A stretch of DNA of 26,992 bases, taken from an uncultured Clostridium sp. (GTDB taxonomy: Bacteria > Bacillota > Clostridia > TANB77 > CAG-465). Where the stretch lies: assembly GCA_905204915.1 (NCBI GenBank), contig CAJLBR010000014.1, forward strand, positions 1-26,992. Direction: 5' to 3'. Made by a program: the position numbers and the translations under genes. Position 1 is the stretch's first letter. The number at the start of each line of letters is the position of its first letter. Positions 7,563 to 17,145 of the stretch are shown piece after piece. The notes beneath the pieces were generated by a model. That model made no database searches. It was not told where the DNA came from and saw nothing but the letters and a program-made list of their open reading frames with translations.

Positions 7563-10500
7563 TTATTTACTTTGTAGTGATTTCTTTTTAGATACATAAC
7601 TAAATGTAACTAAAGTTCCTGAAACTAAAACTATAGCTGATATTATCCAAGGTAACATGCTAACTGCACCTTTTTTGATTTCTACGATTGTATCGCAAGA
7701 ATCTTCATTATTATCAAGATTTATTTCTTTAAATTCAGCTGGGTTTTTAGTATCTGATATTTTAACAACATTAGTTAATTTTCCTAAGTTTTCTTCACTA
7801 TTTTTCCATCTTAATTTAACTACTAAAGTTATTTCTTGTTCTGGATCTATGTTTTCAACTTTTGTTACTAATTTGCCATCTTCTACTGTCCAATAATTTT
7901 CATTATCTTCTGCAACAAATTCAAAACCATCTGGAATGTTTTCAACTATATTAGCGCTTCCATTTAATTCACCAATGTTTGATAGTACGATAGCATATTC
8001 TACTCTTACATCAACATCATTTATTGTTTTATCTTCTATTTCGATTTTTTCTATCTTACCATCATTTAGATCTTGAGCTTTTCCATTAATAGTTATATTA
8101 GATATTTTCTTTGAAACAGATAAATCAAATACTTTAGGAATATAGTAGTATATTACTTCTTTTGTTGTAGTATAAGGATTTGTTGTACGATCTACTTCGT
8201 ATTTTCCTGAAGCATCAGATGGTATTTCAACCAATTTATAATATTTGATGTCTTTGTTTTCTGTTTCATAATCTTTCCCCTCTTGACCATTATAAGTTTC
8301 AGAAGGTGCTAATTCTTTTCCAGTTTCTTTATCAACATACTTAGATGTAACACTTGCATTTAATAAGTATTCATATGTAATTGTAGTTAATTCATCTGTC
8401 ATTGTACCACTAGCATTATCTGGAGTTCTTTCTAAAGTATAATCGTCTATTGTCTTTGGTGTTGTTACATAAGCATCTCCTGGTAATCCTGGTATTGCAG
8501 TTCTTGTGCTTATTTCTTCACCTGTAACTTTATCTACATATTTTACTTCAACTGAAGTATTCTTTATATAGTAATAAGTTATTATTTTTGTAGAATCTCC
8601 ATATGTACCTGCAGTTTCACCAACTACTGAATCATATGTATATCCTGGGATATCTTTCTTATCAGTTGTATATTGATCACCTTGATATCCAGATTGTGTT
8701 ATTTCTGGAACAATTTCAGTTTGTTTATTTTTATCAACATATCTAGTAATTACATTACTTGCTTTTACGTAATAATATGTAACTGTGATTGGATCAGAAG
8801 CATAATTTCCAGTTGCGTTATCTGGAACAGCTACTAATTTATATCCATTAATATGTTTAGCTGTTGTTGTATAAGGATTTCCTTGAAGTCCTGTAGTTGT
8901 TTCTTCAGTTTCTATAGGTTGGTTTGTAAATTTATCTAAATATTTTGCTGTAACACTTGCATTTTTCAAATAATAATATTTTACTATTACATCTGAATCT
9001 TCAAATGTTCCATTTGGTTCACCATCTACAGATTCAAAAGTATAACCATCTATTGTCTTTTGGTCTGTAGTATATGGATCTCCTTGTTTACCATTTCCTA
9101 CAAATTCTTCAGAAATTTCTTGTCCTGTTATTTTGTCATAATATTTTGCTGTAACTTTTACTTTCTTTGCATATTCATAAACTACTTCTATTGTAGAATC
9201 ATTGAAGTTTCCTGTTGCATTGGCTGGAGTAGTAACTAATTCATATCCATCAACTGTTTCAGCAGTTGTTGTATAAGGATCACCTGGTGTTCCATTTTCA
9301 GATTTTGAAACTGCTATTTCTGTTCCAGTATATTTGTCTACATATTTTGTAATAACTGATCCTTCTGGATTTTTATTATAATAATATGTAACTGTTATTT
9401 GATCTTCTGTCATTTTTCCATTTGCATTTGTTGGAGCTGAATCTACATCATAAGTGTAGCCATCAAAGCTCTTATTAGAAGATGTATAATCTTTTCCAAC
9501 GTAACCATCTATTGTTTGAGCTGGTTCTAATAATTGATCAGTTGCTTTATCTTTATGGTTAATTACTACGCTAGTATTTTTTGCATAGTATAAAGTTAAA
9601 GTTTGTTCTGTTTCTTGATAAGTAACACTATCTGCTACATCATCACCATTTAATAAAGTATAACCATCAAATGTTTTCTTATCAACAGTGTATGTATCAG
9701 AGATCATTCCAGTTGATACTACATCTGAAGTTAATTCTTGATTTGTATTTTTATCAATATATTTTACTGTAACTTTTCCTGGCACTCTTGAAGAAATATT
9801 TGTAGTTGCAACTTTTGTTTCAAGATATGCATCATAAGCTTTTGAAGTTAATGCAGCATCTGCAGCGCTAACTAAATGATAATTTAAATTTGGATTTAAG
9901 TATAAAGTAGTTCCATCTGGTGTATCATCATTAACAGTTGCATCAAATGATACTTTTGCGACTTTAAAGTCAGAACCTGGATAAGTTAAAACTACTTCAT
10001 TTGTAGTTGGTTCATAAACTATTGTTGCACCTGTTGGTGTAGAAATAGTACTTCCATTTCTGTCATAATAAGTAACACTTAAGTTTCCTGCATAAGTTGT
10101 ATTGTCAGGAACTTTTACTCTCATAACTGCGTCATGGCTTAAAATATCTGTATTTACAGTTGTATCTTCTTTGTATACGTCTGATACATCTACTGAACAT
10201 TTTACTTTTTCTCCATTTAATAGATAATTTCCTCCATTTATGTCAGCAATACTTGCTTCAATTTTCATTTGAGGAACTAAAATATCAGTTGCAATACCTA
10301 TTGCTCTAAATCCAATTGATTCACCTGTTGTAGAAGATGTTATAGATAAGTTTGATTTTGGTAATATGTTATCTGAAACATCCATATCAACAATATCTAA
10401 TTCGAATGAATTTTTAAATGTTGTTTTTCTATATGTATCTAAAGTAGAATTTAAGAAGTCATTAACAGGTCTGTTTTCTGTATACAATTTTACAGTTTTT

Positions 10501-11684
10501 GTAGTACTATCAGAAGCTGTTGATGTTATAGAAAATTCATCTGATCCAATTTTAGGATCTCCATCGTTTGCTACTACTAATACATTAGCTTTAGGAGAAA
10601 CTGCTGAAGTTCTTAAAATGCTTGGTACAGACATTGTTAATTCCTTGTTTTCACCTAAACTTTGTTGTCCTGTTTTTAATGCTAAGTATCTTAAGTTTGG
10701 ATATTTTGTTTCATTTTCTTCAACGGCTACGATACTCCATACACCATCTCTAGAGTTTGAACCTGAATAGTTGTTGTAATCAAGAGCAGGTAAATTTACA
10801 TAGTAGAAACCTTCTCCTTCTTGATTTACAATATCTGTAATATCGAAACTTGTTTTTTCATGTCCATGTTGTTCTTTAAGATATTTATTTATAAAATCAG
10901 TTTTAGAAATTCCACCAGCATTATCTAAAACACCGCTTTTATCAGCAAGAACGCCTAATGCTTGTGCCATATCTGATTTTGAAACTTCAACAGTTCCAAA
11001 TGTATGTGCTGAAGAACGAGTAGCATCATCTGTAGATAATACGAATTTATTACCTTTTGGAGATACTAAAACAATTTTTCTAGCATCGTTAACATTTTCA
11101 TATTTTGCAACTGTATCTGTTTGCAAAACTGCATGTTTTATAGTACCAGTAAAGCTTAATCTTGAACCAGTTATATTTGTTATTGAAGAATCCCCATCAA
11201 TATCAGAAAAACCAGTTGTTTCTTTTACGTAATCTACTGCTTCACTGCTAACATATTGTAAAGATGTCATTGCTCTGGTAGAATTTGCATTCATAAATGC
11301 ATATTGTCCATTTTCTATAGTCTTATTATATAAATAGCCCATAGATGCTGCATCCATACTAAAGTCTTGATAAGCAAGATGCGCTTCATTTTTACCGTCG
11401 CCGTCTTCATCTTTAAAGTTTGCTTTAACGTCATATCCTGAAGTTGGTTGTTTTAATTTTAAATTTGTTGAACCGGCTGTTGTGAAACCATAATGTCCTA
11501 TTCCTTCAAAAGCAAGGGTCATGTTATTTTGCTTTTCAGACCAATCTTCTGCGGCTTGTGATGAAGCTTTAGCAGATTTTGATTTGCTTGAAGTTGTAGA
11601 AATTAAGGTAAAAGTTATTGCAGCTAGTGCAATAATAAAAAATGTACTTAAAATAAATTTTTTCTTATTAATTTTTACTTTCAT
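7563..11684 (-). CDS. Large cell-surface protein with eight MucBP-type repeats
   Basis: This 1373-residue protein has an N-terminal signal/anchor helix (residues about 10-30, after MKVKINKKKF). A unique region follows (about 45-635) with a calcium-loop-like DEDGDGKNE at 92-100 and beta-rich, DUF11-like modules. Eight tandem MucBP-like repeats of 65-72 residues lie at about 636-1184, each of the form KYVDK.TG.EI ... GDPYTT ... IDGYTL ... NA.G ... VTYYY.KN. A DUF11-like adhesin domain spans about 1185-1335. The C-terminus has one membrane helix (about 1344-1364) and a basic tail KKKSLQSK. MucBP repeats occur in adhesins that bind mucus or host glycoproteins, so an adhesin role is inferred. The end resembles a sortase signal but has no LPXTG; the only nearby motif is SMLPW. 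The start follows GGAGGTTATGAT. It has its own promoter and terminator, and a sortase-family gene follows it. Confidence 0.92.
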   Translation of the reverse strand: MKVKINKKKFILSTFFIIALAAITFTLISTTSSKSKSAKASSQAAEDWSEKQNNMTLAFEGIGHYGFTTAGSTNLKLKQPTSGYDVKANFKDEDGDGKNEAHLAYQDFSMDAASMGYLYNKTIENGQYAFMNANSTRAMTSLQYVSSEAVDYVKETTGFSDIDGDSSITNITGSRLSFTGTIKHAVLQTDTVAKYENVNDARKIVLVSPKGNKFVLSTDDATRSSAHTFGTVEVSKSDMAQALGVLADKSGVLDNAGGISKTDFINKYLKEQHGHEKTSFDITDIVNQEGEGFYYVNLPALDYNNYSGSNSRDGVWSIVAVEENETKYPNLRYLALKTGQQSLGENKELTMSVPSILRTSAVSPKANVLVVANDGDPKIGSDEFSITSTASDSTTKTVKLYTENRPVNDFLNSTLDTYRKTTFKNSFELDIVDMDVSDNILPKSNLSITSSTTGESIGFRAIGIATDILVPQMKIEASIADINGGNYLLNGEKVKCSVDVSDVYKEDTTVNTDILSHDAVMRVKVPDNTTYAGNLSVTYYDRNGSTISTPTGATIVYEPTTNEVVLTYPGSDFKVAKVSFDATVNDDTPDGTTLYLNPNLNYHLVSAADAALTSKAYDAYLETKVATTNISSRVPGKVTVKYIDKNTNQELTSDVVSTGMISDTYTVDKKTFDGYTLLNGDDVADSVTYQETEQTLTLYYAKNTSVVINHKDKATDQLLEPAQTIDGYVGKDYTSSNKSFDGYTYDVDSAPTNANGKMTEDQITVTYYYNKNPEGSVITKYVDKYTGTEIAVSKSENGTPGDPYTTTAETVDGYELVTTPANATGNFNDSTIEVVYEYAKKVKVTAKYYDKITGQEISEEFVGNGKQGDPYTTDQKTIDGYTFESVDGEPNGTFEDSDVIVKYYYLKNASVTAKYLDKFTNQPIETEETTTGLQGNPYTTTAKHINGYKLVAVPDNATGNYASDPITVTYYYVKASNVITRYVDKNKQTEIVPEITQSGYQGDQYTTDKKDIPGYTYDSVVGETAGTYGDSTKIITYYYIKNTSVEVKYVDKVTGEEISTRTAIPGLPGDAYVTTPKTIDDYTLERTPDNASGTMTDELTTITYEYLLNASVTSKYVDKETGKELAPSETYNGQEGKDYETENKDIKYYKLVEIPSDASGKYEVDRTTNPYTTTKEVIYYYIPKVFDLSVSKKISNITINGKAQDLNDGKIEKIEIEDKTINDVDVRVEYAIVLSNIGELNGSANIVENIPDGFEFVAEDNENYWTVEDGKLVTKVENIDPEQEITLVVKLRWKNSEENLGKLTNVVKISDTKNPAEFKEINLDNNEDSCDTIVEIKKGAVSMLPWIISAIVLVSGTLVTFSYVSKKKSLQSK
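8133..9779 (-). repeat. Tandem MucBP-type coding repeats (eight copies, about 200-215 bp each)
   Basis: The eight repeats share the protein pattern YVDK.T...E, GxxGDxYTT, GYxL, xGxxxD, VxYYY. At the DNA level they are diverged: no two neighbours are near-identical over their length. They look like an old amplification rather than a recently expanding array. The last copy is the longest, with an insertion before its YYYIPK end. Confidence 0.85.
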
Positions 11685-11705
11685 ATCATAACCTCCATCG
11701 GGTGT

Positions 11706-11735
11706 ATTATATTACAAAAAAACTACTATTTTCAA
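11706..11735 (-). promoter_or_regulatory. Promoter of the MucBP surface-protein gene
   Basis: On the minus strand TTGAAA (11730-11735) is followed by an 18-base spacer and a perfect TATAAT (11706-11711), about 20 bases upstream of the ATG. The rest of the gap to 11848 is AT-rich, and I see no further clear element in it. Confidence 0.7.
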
Positions 11736-11848
11736 CTTTTTTTGACATTGTTATAGCAACGTAATATTTTTGTAATTTTTATGTAATATTTCTTCTTACA
11801 TATATATTTTTAGTAAAATTAATAAACATATTCACATTTTTTATTATT

Positions 11849-12727
11849 TTAAAAATTTGGAACATACTCTTCTTCGTGTTCACCTAATTCTTGTATATAA
11901 CCATTAATAAGTCCTAATTCTTCTAATTTTTCATGAACTATTTCAAGTTCATCACTTGTTATTTTTCTATTTATAGTTTCATCTTCTTTTGCCTTATATG
12001 CTGGGAAATATTGGGCCATAATGCTTACATACACATCTGTACCAATATTATTTTTTATCCATTCTAATACATTAATAGAATCTGTAACATTATTTGGTAA
12101 AATTAAATGTCTTATTATTAAACCTTTTCTTATTACTCCATTTTTATCAAGTTTTGGTGCTCCAACTTGCTTGTACATCTCTTTAATTGCTTCACTGGCA
12201 TAATTAAAGTAATTTTTTATCCCGGAATACTTCAATGCTACTGCATTATCAAAATACTTTAAATCAGGCAAATAGACGTCAATAATACCATTTAATTCCC
12301 TTATAACTTCGACTCTTTCATATCCACTTGAATTATATATGACTGGTATTTTAAGTCCTCTACTTTTAGCCAGTATTAAAGCTTCTTTTATCTGCTTAGC
12401 ATAAATTGTTGGACTTACAAGATTTAAATTATGCACACCTTTTTCTTGTTGTTTTAAAAAGATATCTGATAGTTCTTCTATGCTTACTTCTTTTCCCTTG
12501 CTAGCTGTGCTTATTTTATAGTTTTGACAAAATTTACATCTAAGATTACATCTAGAAAAAAATACTGTACCGGAACCTTTACTAGCACTAATGCAAGGTT
12601 CTTCATAATCATGTACTGAAGCTAATGCAACTATTGGATTTTTAGTTCCATGACATACTCCAAATTCACCATTTAATCTATTTACTCCGCACATATGTGG
12701 GCATAAATCACATTTTTCTAAATTCAT
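11849..12727 (-). CDS. PflX-like radical SAM protein
   Basis: This 292-residue protein belongs to the uncharacterised PflX group (PflA-related radical SAM enzymes). The N-terminus has a cysteine-rich signature (C6, C9, C13, C25: CDLCPHMCGVNRLNGEFGVC). The radical SAM cluster motif is C60-x3-C64-x2-C67 in SRCNLRCKFCQNY. It should bind a [4Fe-4S] cluster and cleave S-adenosylmethionine to make a 5'-deoxyadenosyl radical. The name comes from similarity to the pyruvate formate-lyase activase, but there is no formate-lyase or other glycyl-radical enzyme in the window, so the substrate is unknown. The start follows AGGGGG. It lies just after the terminator-like hairpin of the class B sortase gene, so it depends on read-through or on a promoter I cannot see. 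Confidence 0.88.
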   Translation of the reverse strand: MNLEKCDLCPHMCGVNRLNGEFGVCHGTKNPIVALASVHDYEEPCISASKGSGTVFFSRCNLRCKFCQNYKISTASKGKEVSIEELSDIFLKQQEKGVHNLNLVSPTIYAKQIKEALILAKSRGLKIPVIYNSSGYERVEVIRELNGIIDVYLPDLKYFDNAVALKYSGIKNYFNYASEAIKEMYKQVGAPKLDKNGVIRKGLIIRHLILPNNVTDSINVLEWIKNNIGTDVYVSIMAQYFPAYKAKEDETINRKITSDELEIVHEKLEELGLINGYIQELGEHEEEYVPNF

Positions 12728-12744
12728 TTTTTCCCCCTAAAATT

Positions 12745-12769
12745 AAAGAGCCTATTTTTTAGGCTCTTT
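12745..12769 (-). terminator. Terminator-like hairpin after the class B sortase gene
   Basis: A 10-bp perfect stem (AAAGAGCCTA / TAGGCTCTTT) with a 5-base loop lies 6 bp beyond the sortase stop. The downstream T tract on the minus strand (TTTAATTTTA) is interrupted. The next gene's ribosome binding site starts a few bases later, so termination may be partial. Confidence 0.7.
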
Positions 12770-12775
12770 TAATAA

Positions 12776-13555
12776 TTATTTTACAAGTTTTGCATGTATA
12801 ACTAATCTTCCATTTGATTTAGTATAATCACAAGTTGAAAGTGTTAATACTGTATCAGATGAAGAAATATTAATATCTGTTTTATATATACTTCTATTTT
12901 TTCTGTCATTAAAGAAATTTACAAATTCATCATCAGTAAGAAATACTGTTTTAATATAAAAATCATTAACATCAGTTACATATACTGAAAATATTTCCCA
13001 TGTATGATTTCCATCTACTGTAGAATACTCTATTTGTTTATGTGCATTAAAGAAATCTTCTCTTTTATAATTTACAAGTGGTGTAAAATTATCATTTGTT
13101 TCAGAATTATGACCATATATTATAAGATTAGCAGCTTTTCCAATTTGCTTTATATCACATCTATAATCCAAGAAAAGCTCTCCCCACATAGCAGAATTAT
13201 TATCTCTATCATGTCTTAAATATCTATCATTATCACTACTATGGAAAACCGGATAATCTATTACAGTTCCTGGTACTTTAAGCCAACCAGTAGCATCAGG
13301 ATATGTAGCATTAAGTGCCTTTATTTCTGAAGATAGATCTCTTCCTTCATCTGTAGAATTTAATACCTCTAAACTTAAATCACCAACTGCATCTTCAATT
13401 ACAACATCATCATTTTGTACAATATCAGAATTATTTGATGAATTGTTTTTATCTTTGCCACCAACTACTGAAATAATGATTCCAGCGATGGAAATAAAAA
13501 TTACAACAATTATAACTCCTAGTACAATGTACTTTCTTTTTGAATCATTTTGCAT
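12776..13555 (-). CDS. Class B-type sortase
   Basis: This 259-residue membrane-anchored transpeptidase has an N-terminal membrane helix (about 9-32), a linker rich in Asn, Asp and Val, and then the sortase barrel. The class B pattern is clear: NATYPDATGWLKVPGT...IDYPVF, catalytic H149 in IIYGHN, C242 in TLSTCDYTKSNGR, and R250 in GRLVIHAKL. All three catalytic residues are present, unlike the divergent sortase about 5 kb away. Class B enzymes anchor particular proteins or polymerise pilins, recognising NPxTN-like or related signals. No protein with such a signal is visible here. The ATG follows AGGGG. It has its own promoter and is separated from the CDF gene by 61 bp. Confidence 0.93.
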   Translation of the reverse strand: MQNDSKRKYIVLGVIIVVIFISIAGIIISVVGGKDKNNSSNNSDIVQNDDVVIEDAVGDLSLEVLNSTDEGRDLSSEIKALNATYPDATGWLKVPGTVIDYPVFHSSDNDRYLRHDRDNNSAMWGELFLDYRCDIKQIGKAANLIIYGHNSETNDNFTPLVNYKREDFFNAHKQIEYSTVDGNHTWEIFSVYVTDVNDFYIKTVFLTDDEFVNFFNDRKNRSIYKTDINISSSDTVLTLSTCDYTKSNGRLVIHAKLVK

Positions 13556-13582
13556 ATCACAAAACCCCTTTTCTTAATCTTT

Positions 13583-13612
13583 AGTATAACATATTAAAAT
13601 AAAAATTTACAA
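13583..13612 (-). promoter_or_regulatory. Promoter of the class B sortase gene
   Basis: On the minus strand TTGTAA (13607-13612), an 18-base spacer and TATACT (13583-13588) fill the gap after the CDF stop codon. Confidence 0.55.
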
Positions 13613-13616
13613 TATA

Positions 13617-14489
13617 TCAATGAGGATTCGCATGAATTATTACATCAGAAATGAAATCGTAATTATTAACAATTTCGTTCTTTATTTTTCCTATTACTTT
13701 ATGTACATAATCTAAAGTAAGCATACCATCCATTGATAATTTTACTATTATAATATAATTTTCTCCTATAGGCTTAGAAACTATACTATCAACATGTAAA
13801 ATGTCATCATCTTTTTCGATAAAAGCAATGATATCATTTAATTTTTCTTGATCTAAACTAGTATCCATTAAGATTTTGTATGCAGATAAGAATAACTTTA
13901 CTCCAACATACATTATCCAAATAGAAATCAAGATTCCTATTATACCATCAGCATAGTAAAATCCCAAAGCACTACAGCAAATACCCAAAAGTGTGCCAAG
14001 TGTTACAAATATATCATTTCTATGATCCTCATTATTTGCTTTTATAAGAATACTATTTTTCTTTTTTAATTGATGTTTTGTATATAAAAACAAAATAAAT
14101 TTAGTAATTATAGTAATTAGACATATTACAATTAGTTTATATGAAAACTCAAGACTTTCTCTATAAATAATACTACTTATAGAACTTACTATCATGCTCA
14201 GTGATGCCACAATCATACACAAACTTATTACAGCTGAAAAAATATATTCTGCTTTTCCATGTCCGTGAGGATGATCTAAATCTTGTGGTTTAGACGATAT
14301 CTTAGCTCCAATGTAAGATACTATCGAAGCTACAATATCCCCTGCACTATTTAAAGAATCTGCTAACATTGCCTGACTCTTCGACATAATGCTAACCATT
14401 AATTTTATACATAGTAAAAATAAATTTGTTAAGACACTAATTACACTAACTTTTTTTACTATATTACCATTTTCGTTATTTTCTTTCAT
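13617..14489 (-). CDS. Cation diffusion facilitator, probably Mn(II)/divalent metal exporter
   Basis: This 290-residue CDF transporter has six membrane helices (about 12-200) and a C-terminal cytoplasmic domain (about 205-290) with the usual alpha-beta metallochaperone-like fold. It has LADSLNSAGD in helix 2 and the cytoplasmic HPHGHGKAE loop (73-81). The transport-site residues read N47, D51, D155 and D159 (NSAGD and DHRND). An Asn-Asp-Asp-Asp site is the pattern reported for manganese exporters such as MntE, whereas zinc exporters have His at these places. That makes Mn(II) the best guess, as an inference. I use the ATG at 14487-14489 because GGTGG lies five bases upstream; an upstream in-frame TTG (14499-14501) has no such site. 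It starts 22 bp after valS and so belongs to the T-box operon. Confidence 0.88.
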   Translation of the reverse strand: MKENNENGNIVKKVSVISVLTNLFLLCIKLMVSIMSKSQAMLADSLNSAGDIVASIVSYIGAKISSKPQDLDHPHGHGKAEYIFSAVISLCMIVASLSMIVSSISSIIYRESLEFSYKLIVICLITIITKFILFLYTKHQLKKKNSILIKANNEDHRNDIFVTLGTLLGICCSALGFYYADGIIGILISIWIMYVGVKLFLSAYKILMDTSLDQEKLNDIIAFIEKDDDILHVDSIVSKPIGENYIIIVKLSMDGMLTLDYVHKVIGKIKNEIVNNYDFISDVIIHANPH

Positions 14490-14511
14490 AATATCCACCA
14501 ACTAATAAACA

Positions 14512-17133
14512 TTATATTAAGTCTGAAAGTTCTTTATTTATTTTTTCTAGTAATTCTTCATACTTTATTTTCTTTTCTTTTTCTTTAGCTATTAAAGCTT
14601 CTGGTGCTTTAGCAACAAATGCTTCATTTGAAAGCATTCCTTCTGCTCTTTTTAATTCAGCTTCTGCTTTTTTCTTTTCATCTTGTAATTTTTTTACTTT
14701 AGCTTCTTTGTCAACAGTATTTGAAATATCTACATACACTTCTAAATTATCTATTTTTATAAGAATGCTACCTTCTACTTTTTCATTTTCAGAATTTATA
14801 TATTCTAATTTTTCAATACCTGCCATTTTTACTATAAATCCTTCAGATTTTTTTACAATGTTTAAAATATCTTGATTATTTATATGTATTTGGATATCTA
14901 ATTTCTTAGAATTTGGTATGTCATTTTCTGCTCTTAAATTTCTAATATTTTTAATTATTTCTAAGGCATCAGCAACTGTTTTTTGTTCCATTTCAAAGTT
15001 ATATCTATCTGTTGGCCAAGCAGAATCAATAAGCATTCCACTTTCATGTTTTAAGTTTGAATATATTTCTTCTGTTATAAATGGCATGTATGGATGTAAT
15101 AATTTAACACTATTTACTAAAACATGATTTAAAGTCCAAACTGCTATTTTATATGTTGCATCCTCTTTATTATATAATCTTGGTTTTACCATTTCTATAT
15201 AAGAATCACAAATATCAGACCAAACAAAGTCATATAACTTAGAAAGTACAATTCCTATTTCAAATTTATCTATGTTTTCAGTAACTTCATTTTGAACTTT
15301 TGTCAACTTATCAAGAATCCATTTGTCTTCTGGACAAAATTTATCCACATTATCAACATTATCAAAATCTAGATCATTAATATAAAGTGTTGCAAATTTT
15401 GCAGCATTCCATAATTTGTTTGCAAAATTTCTACTTGCTTCAACTTTTTCTGGTATATATCTTATATCATTTCCTGCTGATATATTTTGAATCAATGAGA
15501 AACGTAGCGCATCTGCACCATATTGTTCTATAACATCTAAAGGATCTACGCCATTTCCCAATGACTTAGACATTTTTCTTCCTTGTGAATCTCTTACTAA
15601 TCCATGTATATATACATTTTCAAATGGTATTTTTCCAGTGTATGCAATTCCAGAGAAAATCATCTTACTAACCCAGAAAGGAATTATGTCATAACCAGTT
15701 ACTAGTGTAGAAGTTGGATAAAAATAATTATATTCCTCATTATCCTCAGGCCAACCAAATATAGAGAATGGCCATAAGGCAGAACTAAACCATGTATCTA
15801 ATGTATCTTCATCTTGAGTTAAATGTCCACCACATTCACATGTTTCTATATTTTCTTTAGATACCGTAATCTTATCGCATTTATCACAATAATATGCTGG
15901 TATTCTATGTCCCCACCAAAGTTGTCTAGATATACACCAATCTTCGATATTTTCCATCCAGTTAAAGAAATTCTTCTCAAATCTTTTTGGAATAAACTTT
16001 ATCTCTCCATTTCTTACAGCTTCAATTGCTGGTTTAGCTAAAGTTTCCATTTTTACAAACCATTGATTTGACATGTATGGTTCTATTGTATTGTGACATC
16101 TATAACATTTTCCAACGTTATGTGAATAAGGTTCTTCTTTTACTAAAAATCCTTCTGCTTTTAATCTATTTACAATTTCAGCTCTAGCTTCCTCTCTTGT
16201 CATACCTTGATAAGAAAGTGCATTTTCATTTAATGTAGCATCATCGTTAAATAAATTTATAATTTCTAAATTATGTCTTTTTCCAACTTCAAAGTCATTC
16301 TTATCATGTGCTGGTGTAATTTTAACTACACCTGTTCCAAATTCCATATCAACATATCTATCAGCAACTATTGGAATGTACTTATTAACAATTGGAAGTA
16401 AAACTCTTTTTCCTACTAGATGAGTGTATCTTTCATCTTTTGGGTTAACTGCTACAGCTGTATCCCCAAGCATTGTTTCTGGTCTTGTAGTTGCTACAAC
16501 TACATATTCGTCTTTACTATTTTCAACTGGATATCTAATATGCCATAAGAAAGATGGTTCTTCCTCATATTCAACTTCAATATCAGATATAGACGTTTTA
16601 CAAGTTGGACACCAATTTACAAGTCTTTCTCCTCTATAAATAAGACCTTCATTATAAAGCTTTTCAAAAACGGTTACTACTGCTTTACTTAAATTTTCAT
16701 CCATTGTGAATTTTTCTTTTTCCCAATCGCATGAAGTTCCTATTTTTCTTAATTGCTTTGTTATTTCTCCGCCGAATTCATCTTTCCAAGCCCAAACTTC
16801 ATCTAAGAATTTATCTCTTCCTAGCTCATCTTTAGTTTTTCCTTGAGCCTTTAATTTTTGAACAACCTTAGCCTCTGTTGCAATACTAGCATGGTCTGTT
16901 CCTGGTACCCATAATGTTGGTACATTTTTCATTCTGTTATATCTTACAAATATATCTTGAATAGTATTATCAAGAGCATGTCCCATATGTAATTTACCAG
17001 TTATATTTGGAGGTGGCATTGCAATTACAAAAGGTTTCTTTGAATCATCTTTTTTACATTTAAAATGTCCTCCATTTTCCCACTCTTTATAGATTTTTTC
17101 TTCTTTTTCTTTAAAATTAAAATTATTTTCCAT
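14512..17133 (-). CDS. valS: Valyl-tRNA synthetase
   Basis: This 873-residue class I synthetase charges tRNA-Val. The HIGH motif HMGH (residues 49-52) lies in PPPNITGKLHMGHALDNT. A CP1 editing domain follows (ATTRPETMLGDTAVAVNP). Zinc-binding cysteines are seen in WCPTC and in YYCDKCDKI/CECGG. KMSKS is at 520-524 (GRKMSKSLGNGVDPLD), then an anticodon-binding domain, and the C-terminal coiled coil typical of ValRS (about 805-873, rich in Lys and Glu). The ATG at 17131-17133 is chosen over a GTG at 17140-17142 because AGGAG lies eight bases upstream of the ATG and abuts the GTG. It is expressed from a valine-specific T-box leader, with a small membrane protein in between. Confidence 0.97.
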   Translation of the reverse strand: MENNFNFKEKEEKIYKEWENGGHFKCKKDDSKKPFVIAMPPPNITGKLHMGHALDNTIQDIFVRYNRMKNVPTLWVPGTDHASIATEAKVVQKLKAQGKTKDELGRDKFLDEVWAWKDEFGGEITKQLRKIGTSCDWEKEKFTMDENLSKAVVTVFEKLYNEGLIYRGERLVNWCPTCKTSISDIEVEYEEEPSFLWHIRYPVENSKDEYVVVATTRPETMLGDTAVAVNPKDERYTHLVGKRVLLPIVNKYIPIVADRYVDMEFGTGVVKITPAHDKNDFEVGKRHNLEIINLFNDDATLNENALSYQGMTREEARAEIVNRLKAEGFLVKEEPYSHNVGKCYRCHNTIEPYMSNQWFVKMETLAKPAIEAVRNGEIKFIPKRFEKNFFNWMENIEDWCISRQLWWGHRIPAYYCDKCDKITVSKENIETCECGGHLTQDEDTLDTWFSSALWPFSIFGWPEDNEEYNYFYPTSTLVTGYDIIPFWVSKMIFSGIAYTGKIPFENVYIHGLVRDSQGRKMSKSLGNGVDPLDVIEQYGADALRFSLIQNISAGNDIRYIPEKVEASRNFANKLWNAAKFATLYINDLDFDNVDNVDKFCPEDKWILDKLTKVQNEVTENIDKFEIGIVLSKLYDFVWSDICDSYIEMVKPRLYNKEDATYKIAVWTLNHVLVNSVKLLHPYMPFITEEIYSNLKHESGMLIDSAWPTDRYNFEMEQKTVADALEIIKNIRNLRAENDIPNSKKLDIQIHINNQDILNIVKKSEGFIVKMAGIEKLEYINSENEKVEGSILIKIDNLEVYVDISNTVDKEAKVKKLQDEKKKAEAELKRAEGMLSNEAFVAKAPEALIAKEKEKKIKYEELLEKINKELSDLI

Positions 17134-17145
17134 AACATTCACTCC

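Noticed and set aside
8133..9779. Regularly spaced repeats that might be a CRISPR array
   Set aside because: The units are about 200 bp, diverged and fully in frame; they encode MucBP-like domains.
11849..12727. Pyruvate formate-lyase activating enzyme
   Set aside because: The N-terminal cysteine pattern is that of the PflX group, and no glycyl-radical enzyme is encoded nearby.
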